Assembly (NCBI GenBank): GCA_964019155.1
Contig: OZ025242.1
Location: forward strand, 71,130,728 to 71,194,727
Length of the DNA: 64,000 bases
Direction of reading: 5' to 3'
DNA from: Osedax fenrisi
Taxonomy: Eukaryota; Annelida; Polychaeta; Sabellida; Siboglinidae
Below, piece by piece: positions 24,058 through 36,948 of this stretch (its first letter is position 1; the number at the start of each line of letters is the position of its first letter). The notes beneath the pieces are model-generated. The model had not been told where the DNA came from. It ran no database searches and was given only the letters and a program-made list of their open reading frames with translations. Made by a program: the position numbers and the translations under genes.

Positions 24058-24948
24058 ATGTTATTCGGTGTAATTGGAATTACAATTGGAGGATTTATAC
24101 TATTCATAGTTCGTAAATTGACATCAAAATCTTCAATAACCAATCAGAATATAAAGACATCACCCACAAATAAGAAACAAAATAAAGCATTACTATGTAA
24201 TGTAGACGAATTAACTAAAATAATAAATTTAGACAACACAATAGACAATAATAGAGTTGTAACGAATCACAAATTAAACAAATATAGAAAAGATCGAGTT
24301 GACATTACTATTAAAAAACAAAGAGAAGCAGAAATAAAAGAAAAATTTCAAAGAGAAAATAAAATAATAAGAAGTAAAGGAGAATTATGTGAACTTATTA
24401 ACAATGAATTGAAATTAGAATGTAATGTAATATTAAAAAAATCTATATTAGTTGAATATTTGAATGATAAGATTGAAAGTGAACAAATGAAAATACAATA
24501 TAAAAATAATCAATTAGAAAAATCAAATACCAAAATTGAATACCAGAAAACTTCAAATAAAAACAAATATGCAAGATTAACATCATCGAGAGATAGATCA
24601 AAAATAATTCAAACAACAGTTATTAAATCAGAAACAAGCGAAGACATCTATGAAAGTAAAATTGAATCAGAAGATGAAACTGGTCAAAAATCTCAAGTAT
24701 TGACCATAGACGAAATGGTAGGTAATATAATAAAGAATTTGCATAAAAACGAGTACGGAGATTGTAAAAGCTACACTTTTGAAGAACACAACGAAATAAT
24801 AAAAAGCTATGAAAAAAATTGTAAATTTGATTTTACGAAAATTATTAATAACTATTGGGATGAAAATATAAATACTAAAGAAAGTAGACTAAAACAACTA
24901 AAAGATTCACAAGAACTGTACATGGACGATAGACCACTATGGATTTGA
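24058..24948 (+). CDS. Unrecognised single-pass membrane protein, copy 1, last exon
   Basis: A 296-codon frame to a TGA stop. Residues about 1-19 (LFGVIGITIGGFILFIV) form one hydrophobic helix followed by basic RKLTSK. The rest is very rich in K, E, N and I with coiled-coil-like stretches (KKQREAEIKEKFQRENK) and a late acidic part (SETSEDIYESKIESEDETG). The first ATG follows tttatag directly, and the paralogue at 46540 has ATA there, so this is better read as an exon entered by splicing than as a gene start. With 19209-19334 it gives a short outside part, one membrane helix and a long charged inside tail. No known domain was recognised. The AT-rich codon choice matches its surroundings. Confidence 0.6.
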   Translation: MLFGVIGITIGGFILFIVRKLTSKSSITNQNIKTSPTNKKQNKALLCNVDELTKIINLDNTIDNNRVVTNHKLNKYRKDRVDITIKKQREAEIKEKFQRENKIIRSKGELCELINNELKLECNVILKKSILVEYLNDKIESEQMKIQYKNNQLEKSNTKIEYQKTSNKNKYARLTSSRDRSKIIQTTVIKSETSEDIYESKIESEDETGQKSQVLTIDEMVGNIIKNLHKNEYGDCKSYTFEEHNEIIKSYEKNCKFDFTKIINNYWDENINTKESRLKQLKDSQELYMDDRPLWI

Positions 24949-25200
24949 ACAATTGTATCGGTAAATCGGTCAATGATATCTTAATAGGGAACTAGTACCT
25001 AGGTGGATTAATTTAGCAAACAATAAAGAATATATTGTTTATTCTGTTTATTTATTTGTATACATTATTTCACATTACATATAACATTAATATAATATGA
25101 ATGGGTACCTAGGTTCCTATAATAGTATTACGCGTTGGGTTATTATGTCATCAACTAATTATTATATATATATATGCAGTTAACATTTACTTTGATTATC

Positions 25201-26219
25201 ATCGGTAACTAAACTAAATAACAGTATAGTATAATAATTATAGGTGAAGAACTACCTTCGCGGGCTTACATGTAAATAGATACAAAACGGCTAGTTTTTT
25301 AAAACTATCCAACTTGAAATGTTTTAAGTATTTTTACATAATGTTTGCGCAGATGTAATAATAATACTTCATTCTATGATAATTACGTTTTTTGTATAAT
25401 ATATATTTGTTTTATAATAGGAGTAGGTTCTAATTCAAAAATAAAAATGACAAAAATAAAGAAAAACAGAAATAAAATGTTAACTTAAAATTAGATTTTA
25501 TTTAAAACGTAATTATTGTGAATTTGTATATTTTCTAAATATACTGAAAATTATAACAATTTTGATTGAATATTACAAAAATTGCGGACTTTTTAGTAAA
25601 TTGATATTCACAAATTAATATTCTGAGAAAACAGCTATTAAATATGATTGCATATTGTCATACAATTATAAGAAATACAGATTTAGTATTTATACACCAC
25701 TATAACATCATTTATACTCATAAATATAGAGAATTTAGATATAATTTATACATGAAATGATACATAAATGATTATAGAACTTATTTTCTATATAATATTT
25801 ATTTTAATTATTTTTTAAGTTAAATCTTGAAGGTAGTGCTTCCTCTTAATAACACATAAATACGTGTATTCTTTTACTGACTTTTTTTATTATATCTAAC
25901 AGAAATGTATGTATACGTATAATAATAAATAACTATTTTATAAATTGTAAACATAGTTTAAGCAATTTATAAACAATTTATCTAACAATAATATATATGT
26001 GTTTTCTATTGACTTGATATATATATATATATATATATATTAGAATCAGATTGTAAATACCCAGGAAAACACAAAAGCATGGTATGACTAGGTATTTTCC
26101 CACTCAACTTGATAAAAGCATTAGGCTACAATATTAAAAAATAACAAAATATAAGAAAATTATAAAATGACAATAACTTGTTTTAAAATTTCAATTTTGT
26201 ATATCATTAAATCTATACT

Positions 26220-26308
<89 letters not shown>

Positions 26309-26574
26309 TATTTATATATTATTAAAGTTATTTGATTTGTAAATTTGATTGTGTACATGAAAATCGTACTGAATAAATAAGTTGGTAGGTATACTATACT
26401 TGAACATTGTTATAATTTTCAGTTAAATACAAAATAAAATAGAATATATAATAAAAGTATATATATAAATAAGAAATATATAAATGTATATTAAAAGAAG
26501 AAAAATATATAACACACATGAAATACATGCATAAAATATATAAACATATAAAAATTAAAAAAGAAAAAGATAAA
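25201..26574. other. AT-rich DNA with a long (TA)n run, no gene seen
   Basis: Apart from a perfect or near-perfect TA microsatellite at about 26219-26307 (some 44 units), this is unique A/T-rich sequence with no protein-like frame. Confidence 0.65.
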
Positions 26575-27065
26575 GAAACTAAACACAACAAAAAATATAA
26601 AAAGTTAACTAATACGAAGAGATAATAAATAATTTAATATTTTTTTTAAAGTTTTTGTATTCATTAATTTGTGAAAAGAAGCTGGTAATGCATTCCATAT
26701 CTCAGTAGCTTTGTTTGATAAGCAAAACGATTTTCTATGTGTTCTAATTTTGGGTAAAACCAATTTTTTTAGATAAAGGCTTATAAATATTCGAATTTTG
26801 TGTAAAAAGATATTGTAAAATTATAGCAAATATTTAGTCATGTATCTATTTATTTATTTTAAGATATTAATCTTTATAATATCTTGAAATTTTAAAAGAT
26901 TGAATTGTTTATAAATTGTATCTATATATAGATTAATAGAAAAAAACAAATTTGTTATTACCCTATTATGCAATATAATAATTGGTTGAATATTAGATAA
27001 AAAAGTACTATCCCAAATAGATGAACAATAATTTACATGCATGCATTTTGAGTCATGACTCAAAA
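26575..27065 (-). mobile_element. LINE 3' fragment (RT C-terminus), decayed
   Basis: On the minus strand a frame from 27063 reads YCSSIWDSTFLSNIQPIIIL and FNLLKFQDIIK, then after a stop RTHRKSFCLSNKATEIWNAL, PASFHKL and TLKKILNYLL to a TAA. This is the usual end of CR1/Jockey-type LINE proteins (YCN-IWG, then KxWNxLP, then FKKxLKxYLL). The upstream catalytic part is missing. Confidence 0.8.
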
Positions 27066-27989
27066 ATGATTTTTTAAAGGTAGTTTATTATTTGTATATA
27101 ATAATAGCCTTTATACATGCACTGTTAGTGTGAATTCATTATTTAGAGAAAACGGCATTTGAATATATATGAATAAATTATATATCATATATAATTATTA
27201 CTTTTTATGTCATTTCTAGACTTTTATCTTGAATAATTTGTTTACAGATATTAAAAAACATAGAAACATTTCATAGTATAAAAATGTTTTAAATAACAAA
27301 TTATTTTCACCAGACCAAGGTGTGTGACTCCCCCTAAGCAATAATAAGCAATATTGATTATTATTACTATAGTAATTATAATTTACTATATATAGTAAAA
27401 ATACATATTCTAGTATATTAAACAAATTGTAATTATTCAATTGAATATATATTGTTAACAATACAAAGCAATCTACATATATTACATATTAAATCAATAT
27501 ATATATATATAAGAGCATACACAAATTAAGTATAGAATAAAATTAATAGAAATATAAAAAAATAAGTTAAAGTTAAACAATTACCTAGACTTTGAATGTT
27601 TAATAAAATTATTTTATATGTCACATATATTTATTATTCACAGAATACAAGAATTGCATTTTATTTATCCAAATAAATTCGCTTTCAGTTTTACTCTTGA
27701 CACTAGAAGCATATAGGTTGTGTATGACCTAGTTGTGTATGAACCATATTACAATATGCATATTTATTATTATATTATATTCTTATCAAATAATACCGTT
27801 ATTATATACCATAGTATAATATAATAATTATAGTTATATAATACTTTACAAATATATTTGATATACAATATATATATGATCTATTTTATTTATAAAACCA
27901 TTATACCTACATACAATTACATTGAATTATATTTTCGGTTTTCGGACTGTGCTTATAATCGGCGGTCCATATATATTTGATGTTAATGT

Positions 27990-28110
27990 TTCAGATTAAA
28001 TAAATGGATTTTCAGTAGTTTATTGAAGTTTGAGTTTATGGTGTAGTACGGGTGGATGTAGGGATAGTGTTCCTGGAGTATGGGGCGGATATGACCCAGG
28101 CGCAAGTGTT
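27990..28110 (-). pseudogene. Coding-like remnant just downstream of the LINE tail
   Basis: A stop-free run of about 38 codons on the minus strand, less AT-rich than its surroundings, reads LRLGHIRPILQEHYPYIHPY then NSNFNKLLKIHLFNLKH and stop. The last part resembles a LINE C-terminus (FxKLLKxHLF). It may be an older LINE fragment into whose end the 28.1-31.0-kb LINE inserted. A host exon cannot be excluded. Confidence 0.35.
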
Positions 28111-28114
28111 ATTT

Positions 28115-30990
28115 ATTATTATTATTTATTTGGGTTTATACACTTTTTAAATGAAGGTTAACAAAAGTGTTTGTGATAGCATGGTAATATAATATAAAAA
28201 CAAGGTAATATATGCTGGTGATATATTAAATAATACAAATTACATTATAACTCATATGCAATTATAAATAAATGAGTTTTTAATAATGTTTTAAATGATT
28301 ATGTTGATTCACAAGATCGTAAATTAATATCGAGCCTGTTCCACTCGATAGGTGCCGCTATACTAAATGCTCTGCTGTTGTGTGCCGATTCTTTTTCTGT
28401 GTTGCTTTGAATTTGATGTAGATTATGTGATCTCTGCACTCTCAGACTTGAATATGGTTTGATCAATTTTGCGAGGTACGTCGGTGTCCTGTGATGATAT
28501 GCAAGATGTGTAGTTACTAGTAGTTTATAAATAATACGGAAATTAATTGGTAGTAGGTGTTGTTGTCGCATCAGTTCAGTTATACTGATTGTGTCGTCTA
28601 TTGATCTTGGTGGTAATTTATGTAATACACGTTTTGACGATCGAATTATTTAATTGAATGGCATTAACTGATAAGCAGGTAAATTAATCAATAGTATGTT
28701 ACAATAGTCCAATATAGATATAACTAGGCTTTGAATTAGCAATTTACATGTATTAAAATTTATTGTTTTTCTGATAATTCTAATATTATGCAATTGATAA
28801 TTGGCTGATTTGACTTTTGCGTTTATAAAACTTAACATATTAAGATTCTTATCAATTAAAACTCCGAGATTTTTTTCCTTATCTGATAGTTTGTATTGGA
28901 TATTATTTATCGTAATTAATTGGGGATTATTTTCGTTTGAATTTCCCTTTAGGTTAATATATATAATTTTTGTTTTTTCTGGATTTATTTGTAATGAATT
29001 ACTATTAAACCATTCAGTGATTTCGTTAATGCATTCATGTAATAGTTTTACTGATGTACAGTCATTTTCAGATGAAGATTCAATATATAATTGTAAGTCT
29101 TCGGCATATGAATGGTACTTTATTAGTTTATATTTGTCAATGATTTTAAAAATGGGAATTTTGTACACATTAAATAGTATAGTCCCCATTACAGAGCCTT
29201 GGGGAATTCCGTATTTTAAAGATCTTTCTGTTGAAAAATATTCATTAATGTTCACTGTTGCTGTACGTTGTGTGATATAGGACTTGATTAATTCTAATGC
29301 GTTGGATCTAATACCAATATCATACAGACGATTTATTAGTATAATATGGTCTAACGTATCAAATTCTGCTGATAGATCTAGTAATACTAGATTAGCTTTG
29401 TTTGTCTTGCTTTGTAAGATATCGTTGACAATTAATGTTAGAGCAGTTTAAGTGCTTTTTGATTTTGTATAGGCACTTTACATCTTGTTTAATATGTTTT
29501 TATTGATTATATATTCATTTAGTTGAATGCATAATATTTTTTCGAAGATTTTATGAAATATTGTTAATTGATAAACTGGGCGATAATTTATAAGAGATTC
29601 AACTTCTAGTGAATTATTTTTTAACAATGGGGTCATTGATTTTTTAAGTGACTTTGGAATGGAGTTTTGTTGAATTGATTCTTGAATAAACGATAGGGTA
29701 TATGGTGCAATTGACATGATAATTCCTTTGAAGACTTCTAACGGTATATTATCTAGTTTACATGTTTTATTTGTTTTCTTTAACAATGTAATTACTGTAT
29801 CAATCGGTGGACATTGAAAGTCATTTAATGTTATTTTTTTCATGGAGAGTGTCATAATTTGATTACTTGCGTTATTTGTAAGGGATTGTATAATTTTATC
29901 AACTTTTTCTATAAAAAATATACTAAATTCACGGGCATTATCATAGGGTTATTTTTCTGGTCGTTTTTTCTTAATAGTTCGTCCTAATAATTTATTTGAT
30001 ATTTTATAAAGTTTTCTCATATCATGGCCTGCATCATTGATTATGCTTATATAGAATTTTGATCGAGCAGATTTCAAGTTTTCGTTATGAATCTTTGTTT
30101 ATTTGGTAAATATGGACTTATTTATCATTGTTTTGGTTTTTCTATATGCTCTTTCAATCTTCCGTAAAGTTTGTTTGCTTTTAGCGAGTTTTGCATTATA
30201 CCATAAGTTTTTCGGACGTTCTATGATTAATTTGTGTTTTAATGGTGCATGTATATTTAGGCAGTGACTAATTCCAGCCATAAGTTTATCTACAATTAAT
30301 ACATCAGATTCATTGTTTAGAATATGGTAATCTATATCTTTATATAGTTGGATATAGTTGATCTTTGAAATAGCTCGGTATGTTAATTTTTTTATTTTTT
30401 GTTCAGGTTTTGCAATGTTTATCTTGAATTTTATGGCATAGTGGTCAGAAAATATGTCTGATTGAGTTATAGTATTTACAATATTATTGTGTTCATGTGT
30501 TATTAGTAGATCAAGTATATTTCCATGAATATGAGTTGTAAATGTAATGTGTTGGTGAAGATTGTTTCGTTCAAGAATTTTTTTGAAAATACATTTTTAT
30601 TTATTTATGTGTATATTAAAATCGCCAAGTATTATTGTATTTGTTGTAATGTTTGGTATAATAATGTTATTAAAATCAGAAATGAAGGTTTATATATCAT
30701 TGTTCGGAGGCCTATAGATTAGTATTATTTTAAGAGAAATTTGTTCACTATTTTTTAAGTGTATAAATACTATCTCACTAGAGTCGATGTTCGGTATTGT
30801 TGTTTTTATAATATTTAGGTTAGAATGATACAATAATCCTAGCCCACCTGCATGTGGAGCGCGTGGAAAGCTAATAAAGTTAAAAGGTGGTGTGTTTAAT
30901 GAAGATATAATTGGTGCATCAGTTGTATTCGAGTTAAGCCAAGTTTCTGTTATCATTACAATATCAATGTTGTTATGATTAACTTAAATA
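28115..30990 (-). mobile_element. Near full-length L2/CR1-like LINE, moderately decayed
   Basis: Minus strand, in order. Endonuclease part near 30956-30690: ITETWLNSNTTDAPI, GGLGLLYHSNL and IYRPPNND; the start of the endonuclease is missing or mutated. Linker at 30281-30099: HAPLKHKLIIERPKNLWYN. RT at 29855-29478: YRPVYQLTIFHKIFEKI. RT at 29255-28650: YGIPQGSVMGTILFNVY, with a YAED catalytic box where YADD is usual, and LQINPEKTKIIY. C-terminus at 28571-28270: AAPIEWNRLDINLRS and FKTLLKTHLF. The 3' end runs into an (AAT)n-type tail near 28115-28140. Several stops and frameshifts and the altered catalytic box argue that it is inactive. The open frame on the opposite strand at 28801-29280 is a shadow. 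Confidence 0.9.
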
Positions 30991-30999
30991 CAAAGTAAG

Positions 31000-31292
31000 T
31001 TGTATATTGTTATTGTTATTTGGTGGAGTCCTTTCATCCCATCCAGGAAATTAGATGAATTTTCACTTATAACCATATGGCTCTAATGTATCTTCGAAGT
31101 CGCTCTCGTGTTAAGGCATCCATGGTTTTAACGAGGGCCGATCATTTATTTATACATAATTTTATAAGATCACTTCTAAATAATATTTTAAGACCCATTT
31201 TATAAAATTAATTAAGGGTCCGGATGAAGCTTGAACCCGTGTCCTACTGCTTGTGTGTCTGACGCCTTAGCCAACTGAGCCACACAGGCAGT
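31000..31292 (-). mobile_element. tRNA-headed SINE, copy 2
   Basis: The head on the minus strand has GTGGCTCAGTTGGCTAAGGC (A box) and CACGGGTTCAAGC (B box), about 31292-31215. The body shares tagatgaa and catcccatccaggaa with the SINE at 2690-2957. The tail is an (AACAAT)-like run near 31000-31020. It abuts the 5' end of the LINE. Confidence 0.82.
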
Positions 31293-31464
31293 TTTTATAC
31301 ATACAAATAATACCTATAGGTATTGCCTCTATCCTAGTAGGGTATATATATATATACAACATACGGTATACATTATAGTACAGTGTACAGTGTACAGCAT
31401 GTATTACTATATTTGTTGTCGATTTACTATTAGCGACACACAGGTAATGTACTGCATTGGTTGT

Positions 31465-31680
31465 AGGGCAAAGTAACCTAATACGGACACTAACAATTAC
31501 AATATATTAATATTACATGATTATAGATATTATTGTGATTTTAAAATTTTATTTAATCTTTTAATTCCATAGATTCGGGGGTGTCCGTGTTCGGTACCCA
31601 TGTCCGAATACGGACACCCTCTGTTATAATACGGATACCCTATACACCACTATATCTATAGATAAACTATATATCATTGA
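31465..31680 (-). mobile_element. Partial copy of the 900-bp TACGGACAC element
   Basis: Contains gcaaagtaacctaatacgga, gtacccatgtccgaatacgg and caccactatat in the same order as the copies at 18859 and 38729. It lacks the distal half. Confidence 0.75.
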
Positions 31681-31689
31681 TGAATTAAT

Positions 31690-32390
31690 CAGACAAATTA
31701 CAATTACATTATTTATAATTAATTTTATGAACAATTTATTCTAATTTAATTAGTTAATAATTATAAATTAATAAAGCGAAGAGGAATGGTTCAAATATGT
31801 ATATTGAAAATTAAATATAAATTTTAAATTATTTGTTTATAATTAATGGTCACATGAAATTAATATAGGAAATAGCGGTATTTTTCTATATGAAAATCCG
31901 ATGAAAATTTGTATAGGCATAGACATATATGTTGGGAAACTACAGAATTAGGAAACCCCAATTCTATGTATATGTGTATAGACCTAAAAAAATATAACAA
32001 TATCAGAAATAATCAAAACATTATATTATAACTTCGCCATCAATATCTGTAAAAACTAACTCAACTCACCTTAACATATACAAGTGTCCAGTCATAGATA
32101 TATAGTTTACAGAAATACTAATCTATAGATGTATTGATAAAGTACAAATCTATGCGTCCACTGGTAATACCTCCTATAACCTCGGTATAGAGGTTGTTGG
32201 AGGTATCAGGAGGTTATAGGAGGTTGTAGGAGGTAATCGCCCGATATCTGCAATGGTTACTTGTTGTACTCGCAACTAAATACCTTTCAGTGGTATATTT
32301 AATTATATGTCAATGATTTAAATATTTTAATCAAAGATATCAAGAATTTTTTGATTTAAATGGCTATTAACATGAACAATTTATTGCTGC
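31690..32390. other. AT-rich spacer with a short GGAGGT repeat
   Basis: No gene seen. At about 32165-32245 the sequence tacctcctataacctc is followed by several purine-rich ggaggttataggaggttgta units, so this patch can form a hairpin. Significance unknown. Confidence 0.6.
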
Positions 32391-32399
32391 CATCGAATG

Positions 32400-32443
32400 A
32401 AAAAGTACGTAACTGAAATTAGTTATTTTTTCAATAATACGAA

Positions 32444-32486
<43 letters not shown>

Positions 32487-35400
32487 ATAAAATCTAAAAT
32501 CAAAGATTTTTCGATGTATATTCCGAAAAATCTTTGTAGATATGGAAGCAATATAGTTACCTTATGGACGATATGGATGAAAACATGAGAACATTATTAT
32601 GCTGCTATTGTACTGGAAGATAAGAAAGGAAGTACACAAATGTCAATATTACAACTATATTAGGGGAATCAGTTCAGAACATATTCGAAAACTTCATATT
32701 CCCTGAAAAAAATATGCAAGATGATATAAATAATGTATTTATAAATATATTTACATATTATTTACAAATAATCCTATTACAAAAAGTGATGAATATGTAT
32801 ATCCCGGATATAATATCCGCAAATAAATAAGATATTCGTAAGATGTATATTCTACAGAAGAAATAAAAAAAAGTATGAATCATTTATATGCCAATTATAT
32901 AAAGAACACGAGCAGAAGATGTGACTTTGAGAATATAACAAAAGATTAAATTATAAGGGAAAATAATAAATGGAATGCATAATGATAATTTTCGCAAGAT
33001 TTTGATCAAAAAAGAAAATATAATATGTGAAAGTTCTTAAAGATATGCAAAGCCGAATATATGTCAAAGAAACTAAGTGCAAACTTGAAAAAGAATTATT
33101 CAATAATTTTCATAGGAAATAAACCAAGAAAACCATATCAAGAAAAAAGAAATATATCAAAAATTCGATACTGTAGGTAGGTACATATATTCAAGAAAGA
33201 AATATGTGCAGACGATGTAACAACATATTCAAAGTACAATAGGAAGAACACATTTAGGGCGATGTGTAAAACAAGTGAAAGAGTTCACAAATTTGTAGTA
33301 TATATACTATAGAATATATATTTCTATAGAAAACATGGTAAATGATGTAAGAATTGTGAATAAATTACCTAAGTGTAAACTGTCACACTTAAAATACAAT
33401 GAGGTTTATTGATAACATTCCAATTTGACATTGAGCATCTATATTGGTGCCTACGTTATACCAGTATTGGTATATCATACTGTAAATGAAATGTAAAGTA
33501 AGGATTATTAGCACAACAACATTACAAAGTCTGAATTAATATAACAACATGTTATGGTACAAGATGGAAAATCAAAGGAGAAGTCGTAATATAATTATTA
33601 AGAAGACATAAAGAATGTTTGATGCACATTAAGATAGGAATAATAGATCAATTATATACCATACTGGGAATATGATAAAGTATTGAATTAGGATGCATAC
33701 AAATCCTAGATAATGACAAAATATACCAACAGACGGATCATATTCAACACAACATATTGGATTTAAAAACGATAATCGATAAATATCCGGAAATATTTTA
33801 CGGCCAAATAAGAAAACTCGAGGGAAAATATATGATAAAGCAGTGACAGTCAATCATTCGAACAGTTTCGTTGTCATTAAGATAAAACGGCAAATAAAAT
33901 TTGAATTAACTATATTAACTCTATAGAGAAAATCAACATGATAAATTAATTAGTCATCGATATGGATTTCGTCGATAGTCGTAACAATTAAGAAATCAGG
34001 ATATATATAAGCATATGCTTGGATCCCAAAGATCTAAACCAATCAATATGCAGTGATCAGTATCCAATGCCTATCAGAGAAGAGATAGAAACTAGGTTAA
34101 GAAAAGCTAAATTGTTCTCAAATTTTGATGTAAAAATTGATTTTGGCATGTCGATCTAAACAAAAATTCATCCATGTTAACGAAATTTAATAAACCATTC
34201 GGAAGATACAGATGGAAAAGGCTACCATTTGGAATTTCATTAGCACCAGAAGTGTTTAAATATAAAATTGAAATACTGAAATAAACTTTATTAGCCATAT
34301 ATGGCTACCTATATAGCTACTGTAGATGGTATTAAAGTAGGCGAATATGAAGTCGAAATTAATAAAAATGCAATCGCTGACTAATTCTACTGTGATAAAA
34401 CATATACTTAGTATATGCCAGTACCTAATAAATATAATTATTATAAGACATTAAGGTCAACCCTTTACATCTCAACCGTTTTTAATAAAATGTTAAAATA
34501 ATGTATATTAAAAAAAATGCATTAAAAAAGTTTATGCACCTTTTTAATAAAATGATTATTCGTATTCAAATATTGATAATTATATGTTATAAAGTTATAT
34601 TTATTTATAAAGTATATAAATATTATATATATCTGGGACAAAATTGGATTTGAATTATTATTCGTAATATTATACTTAATTAAATTAATTAGTATATTAT
34701 AATTAATTTTTAATTCTAAATAGTATCATATTTCAATCATTTAATAAATAAATAGTCCATAAAATGTTATAATATACATATAGCTATTATATAAAATGTT
34801 AATAACATTCTACTTAATAATAAACTGAAAAAATACTATATATTAAATAATTATTTAATTTATATATTAAATTAATATATTTATTTAGTTAAAACTAATC
34901 AAGTACTTTCATAATATATGTTGTATAATATTATATTTTAACATAATACTCAAAATAAATATAAAGATATAAAGGTAATATAAAGATATAAAGACATATT
35001 TAAAAATATCCGATCACCTGTATTGGATATTATTACATATAGGTATACTATATATATATATAATCATCTTTATTAATATAATTCAAATACTGAGTTTTTT
35101 TTAATATATGCTTATAATTACCAAACGAAAAATCATTAAATCATATATCTAATGTGCGATTAATGCCTTTTGTGATTCAGAGGGTAAGTGAAAGTAAGAA
35201 AAATAACAGAGAAGAAACAGCCCTGGCAGTGAAATTCAGTTGAAGAGACAGAGTCTAATATAATAAAGGAAGCAATCAATAAAACACCCATATTAATATA
35301 CCATGATATAGATAAAGTAATAAGATGCAATTTAATTTGATGCATCAAAATATGGTTTTGGAGGTGTATTACTACAAGAAGATCATCCAATATCATATGT

Positions 35401-36395
35401 AATATCCTATATATATATATATATATATCAAGAGCATCAACCTAAACTGAAAATATAGAAATAATTACTTCATTTGATAGCTATATACACGGAAAAGAAA
35501 AGTTAATATTAAACAGTGATCACAAACCCCTGGATAGAATATTTAATAAAGAACGTAATGACATTTCATTCAGAATGAAGAGAATGAGATGTACGTTACA
35601 AAGATATGATTTCGTAGTCAGCAATAGACCAGGAAAATAATTACTACTATCAGATGCCTTGAGCTAAAACTATATGCCTTACGAATAACATGTTAACGCA
35701 TGTACAATATAATCAAAATTAATGATTTTGAAATGGCACGTTTCATATAATAAACAATTGCAGATGATATCCTCATGGATTATCATTCGGAAAATCCTTG
35801 ATATCCTAAAGAAATTAAAGATTTAAATACAAATAGGATAGGGTATAAAGAAAGAAATTAATCCAGGATTGGAAGAATACTACCTAATTGGAGATGATAT
35901 AACGACAATATATGAATTACTCTATAATGACAACATATTGATATTACCAAAGATAGGTAAATATTAAGTGAATAATTTATGAGTCTGGCATACTAATCTC
36001 ATGGAGGAATTGGTGCATGTTTAAGAAGAATGAGAGCATCAATATATTGGCTAGACATGACAACTCAGATTAAGCTGAAAGTATAGGAGTGCGATATATA
36101 TAAGAAATATCAGTGCAATTAAATAATTAAAGACCCATTAATATCTCATGATACAGGGACACTACAATAGTCAAATATTGTTGTAGATGTAAGCTAGATT
36201 TATGTCAGAACTCTATTAATTACTTCAGATTACTACACTAACTATATAACAATAGGAGTATATAACTACATAACCTAAGTAGATTACGTAACCAAAGCAC
36301 GTCTGACGTAATCAATTAACTCTTAGGAATATTCTCAACATGGATTTACTGAACAGATAGTGTGCGACAATGGTCCACAATTCAGATATACATTT
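32400..36395 (+). mobile_element. Heavily decayed Ty3/gypsy retrotransposon
   Basis: Plus-strand remnants in the usual order. A gag-like piece near 32640-32700 (VNITTILGESVQNIFENF). A damaged zinc-knuckle-like region near 33170-33275 (Cys/His spacing followed by KNTFRAMCK). RT near 34110-34275 (FGRYRWKRLPFGISLAPEVF). RNase H near 35335-35665 (FDASKYGFGGVLLQED, SDHKPLDRIFNK, LQRYDFVVSNRPGK). Integrase near 36000-36390 (HGGIGACLRRMRASIYWLD, VCDNGPQFR). Stops and frameshifts are frequent. An AT-rich block at about 34450-35110 separates RT from RNase H and looks like a later insertion. No flanking LTRs were recognised, and the copy stops inside the integrase. Confidence 0.9.
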
Positions 36396-36754
36396 TAACA
36401 TAATTTATATCTATAATATCATAAATCATAAATTATTAATTATTATTTTTATTCATGATGGAATTACATTACACGCGTATAATAATTAAATGTAATAATA
36501 TATGTTAACAAATCAATACTCATCTATAAATCATCTATATTAAATCATCTATATCACACACACACACACACTTAACTATTCTGATACTATATATATATAT
36601 ATATACTATACTATAGTATACTATAGTATTCACTATACGATAACTGCAGGTATGAACTAGTTCATGAACTCTACATCATAATACGTGTGTAGCTGCTTCA
36701 CGATTTAGCTTGTTGTTAGTTCTGGTTACGGTCGCCAGGTGCGATACTCCGCCA

Positions 36755-36948
36755 TTACTGTTTCGACTGAAGGTAGCGACGTCTACGTTCATCCGTCCGG
36801 CTTCCATAATAAGTGAACGATCGGGTATCGGGGAAGTCGGGTAGAACCGCTACCTGCAACCCGGTCTTCGATATCGGTAGACTAGGCTCCGACAGCCACA
36901 CGTCCGCCTTGGGGTCGTACCTTTCCAATTGGTCGAGAGTGTTGAAAC
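36755..36948 (-). CDS. KLHL10: KLHL10-like exon 4 (last blade, C-terminus)
   Basis: Acceptor ccgacag; encodes FNTLDQLERYDPKADVWL, then SKTGLQVAVLPDF and a basic tail DERRRRYLQSKQ before TAA (36757-36755). Confidence 0.88.

Larger units (their letters stand above)
18521..25200. repeat. Left arm of a large inverted duplication
   Basis: Aligns in reverse with 45668-48325. Matching blocks include the satellite-like stretch 18521-18555, the ctcgagtcata region near 18598, gtcggctacttttaa near 18720, the 126-bp exon, 19900-20030, 23130-23420, 23640-24060, the 24058-24948 exon, and 25040-25200 up to gcagttaacatttactttga. This arm carries three insertions missing from the other arm (about 18859-19088, 19400-19830 and 20031-23129). 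Confidence 0.9.

Noticed and set aside
28801..29280. 159-codon plus-strand frame
   Set aside because: It is the shadow of the minus-strand LINE reverse transcriptase.
35160..35396. 78-codon minus-strand frame
   Set aside because: It is antisense to the RNase H remnant of the gypsy element.
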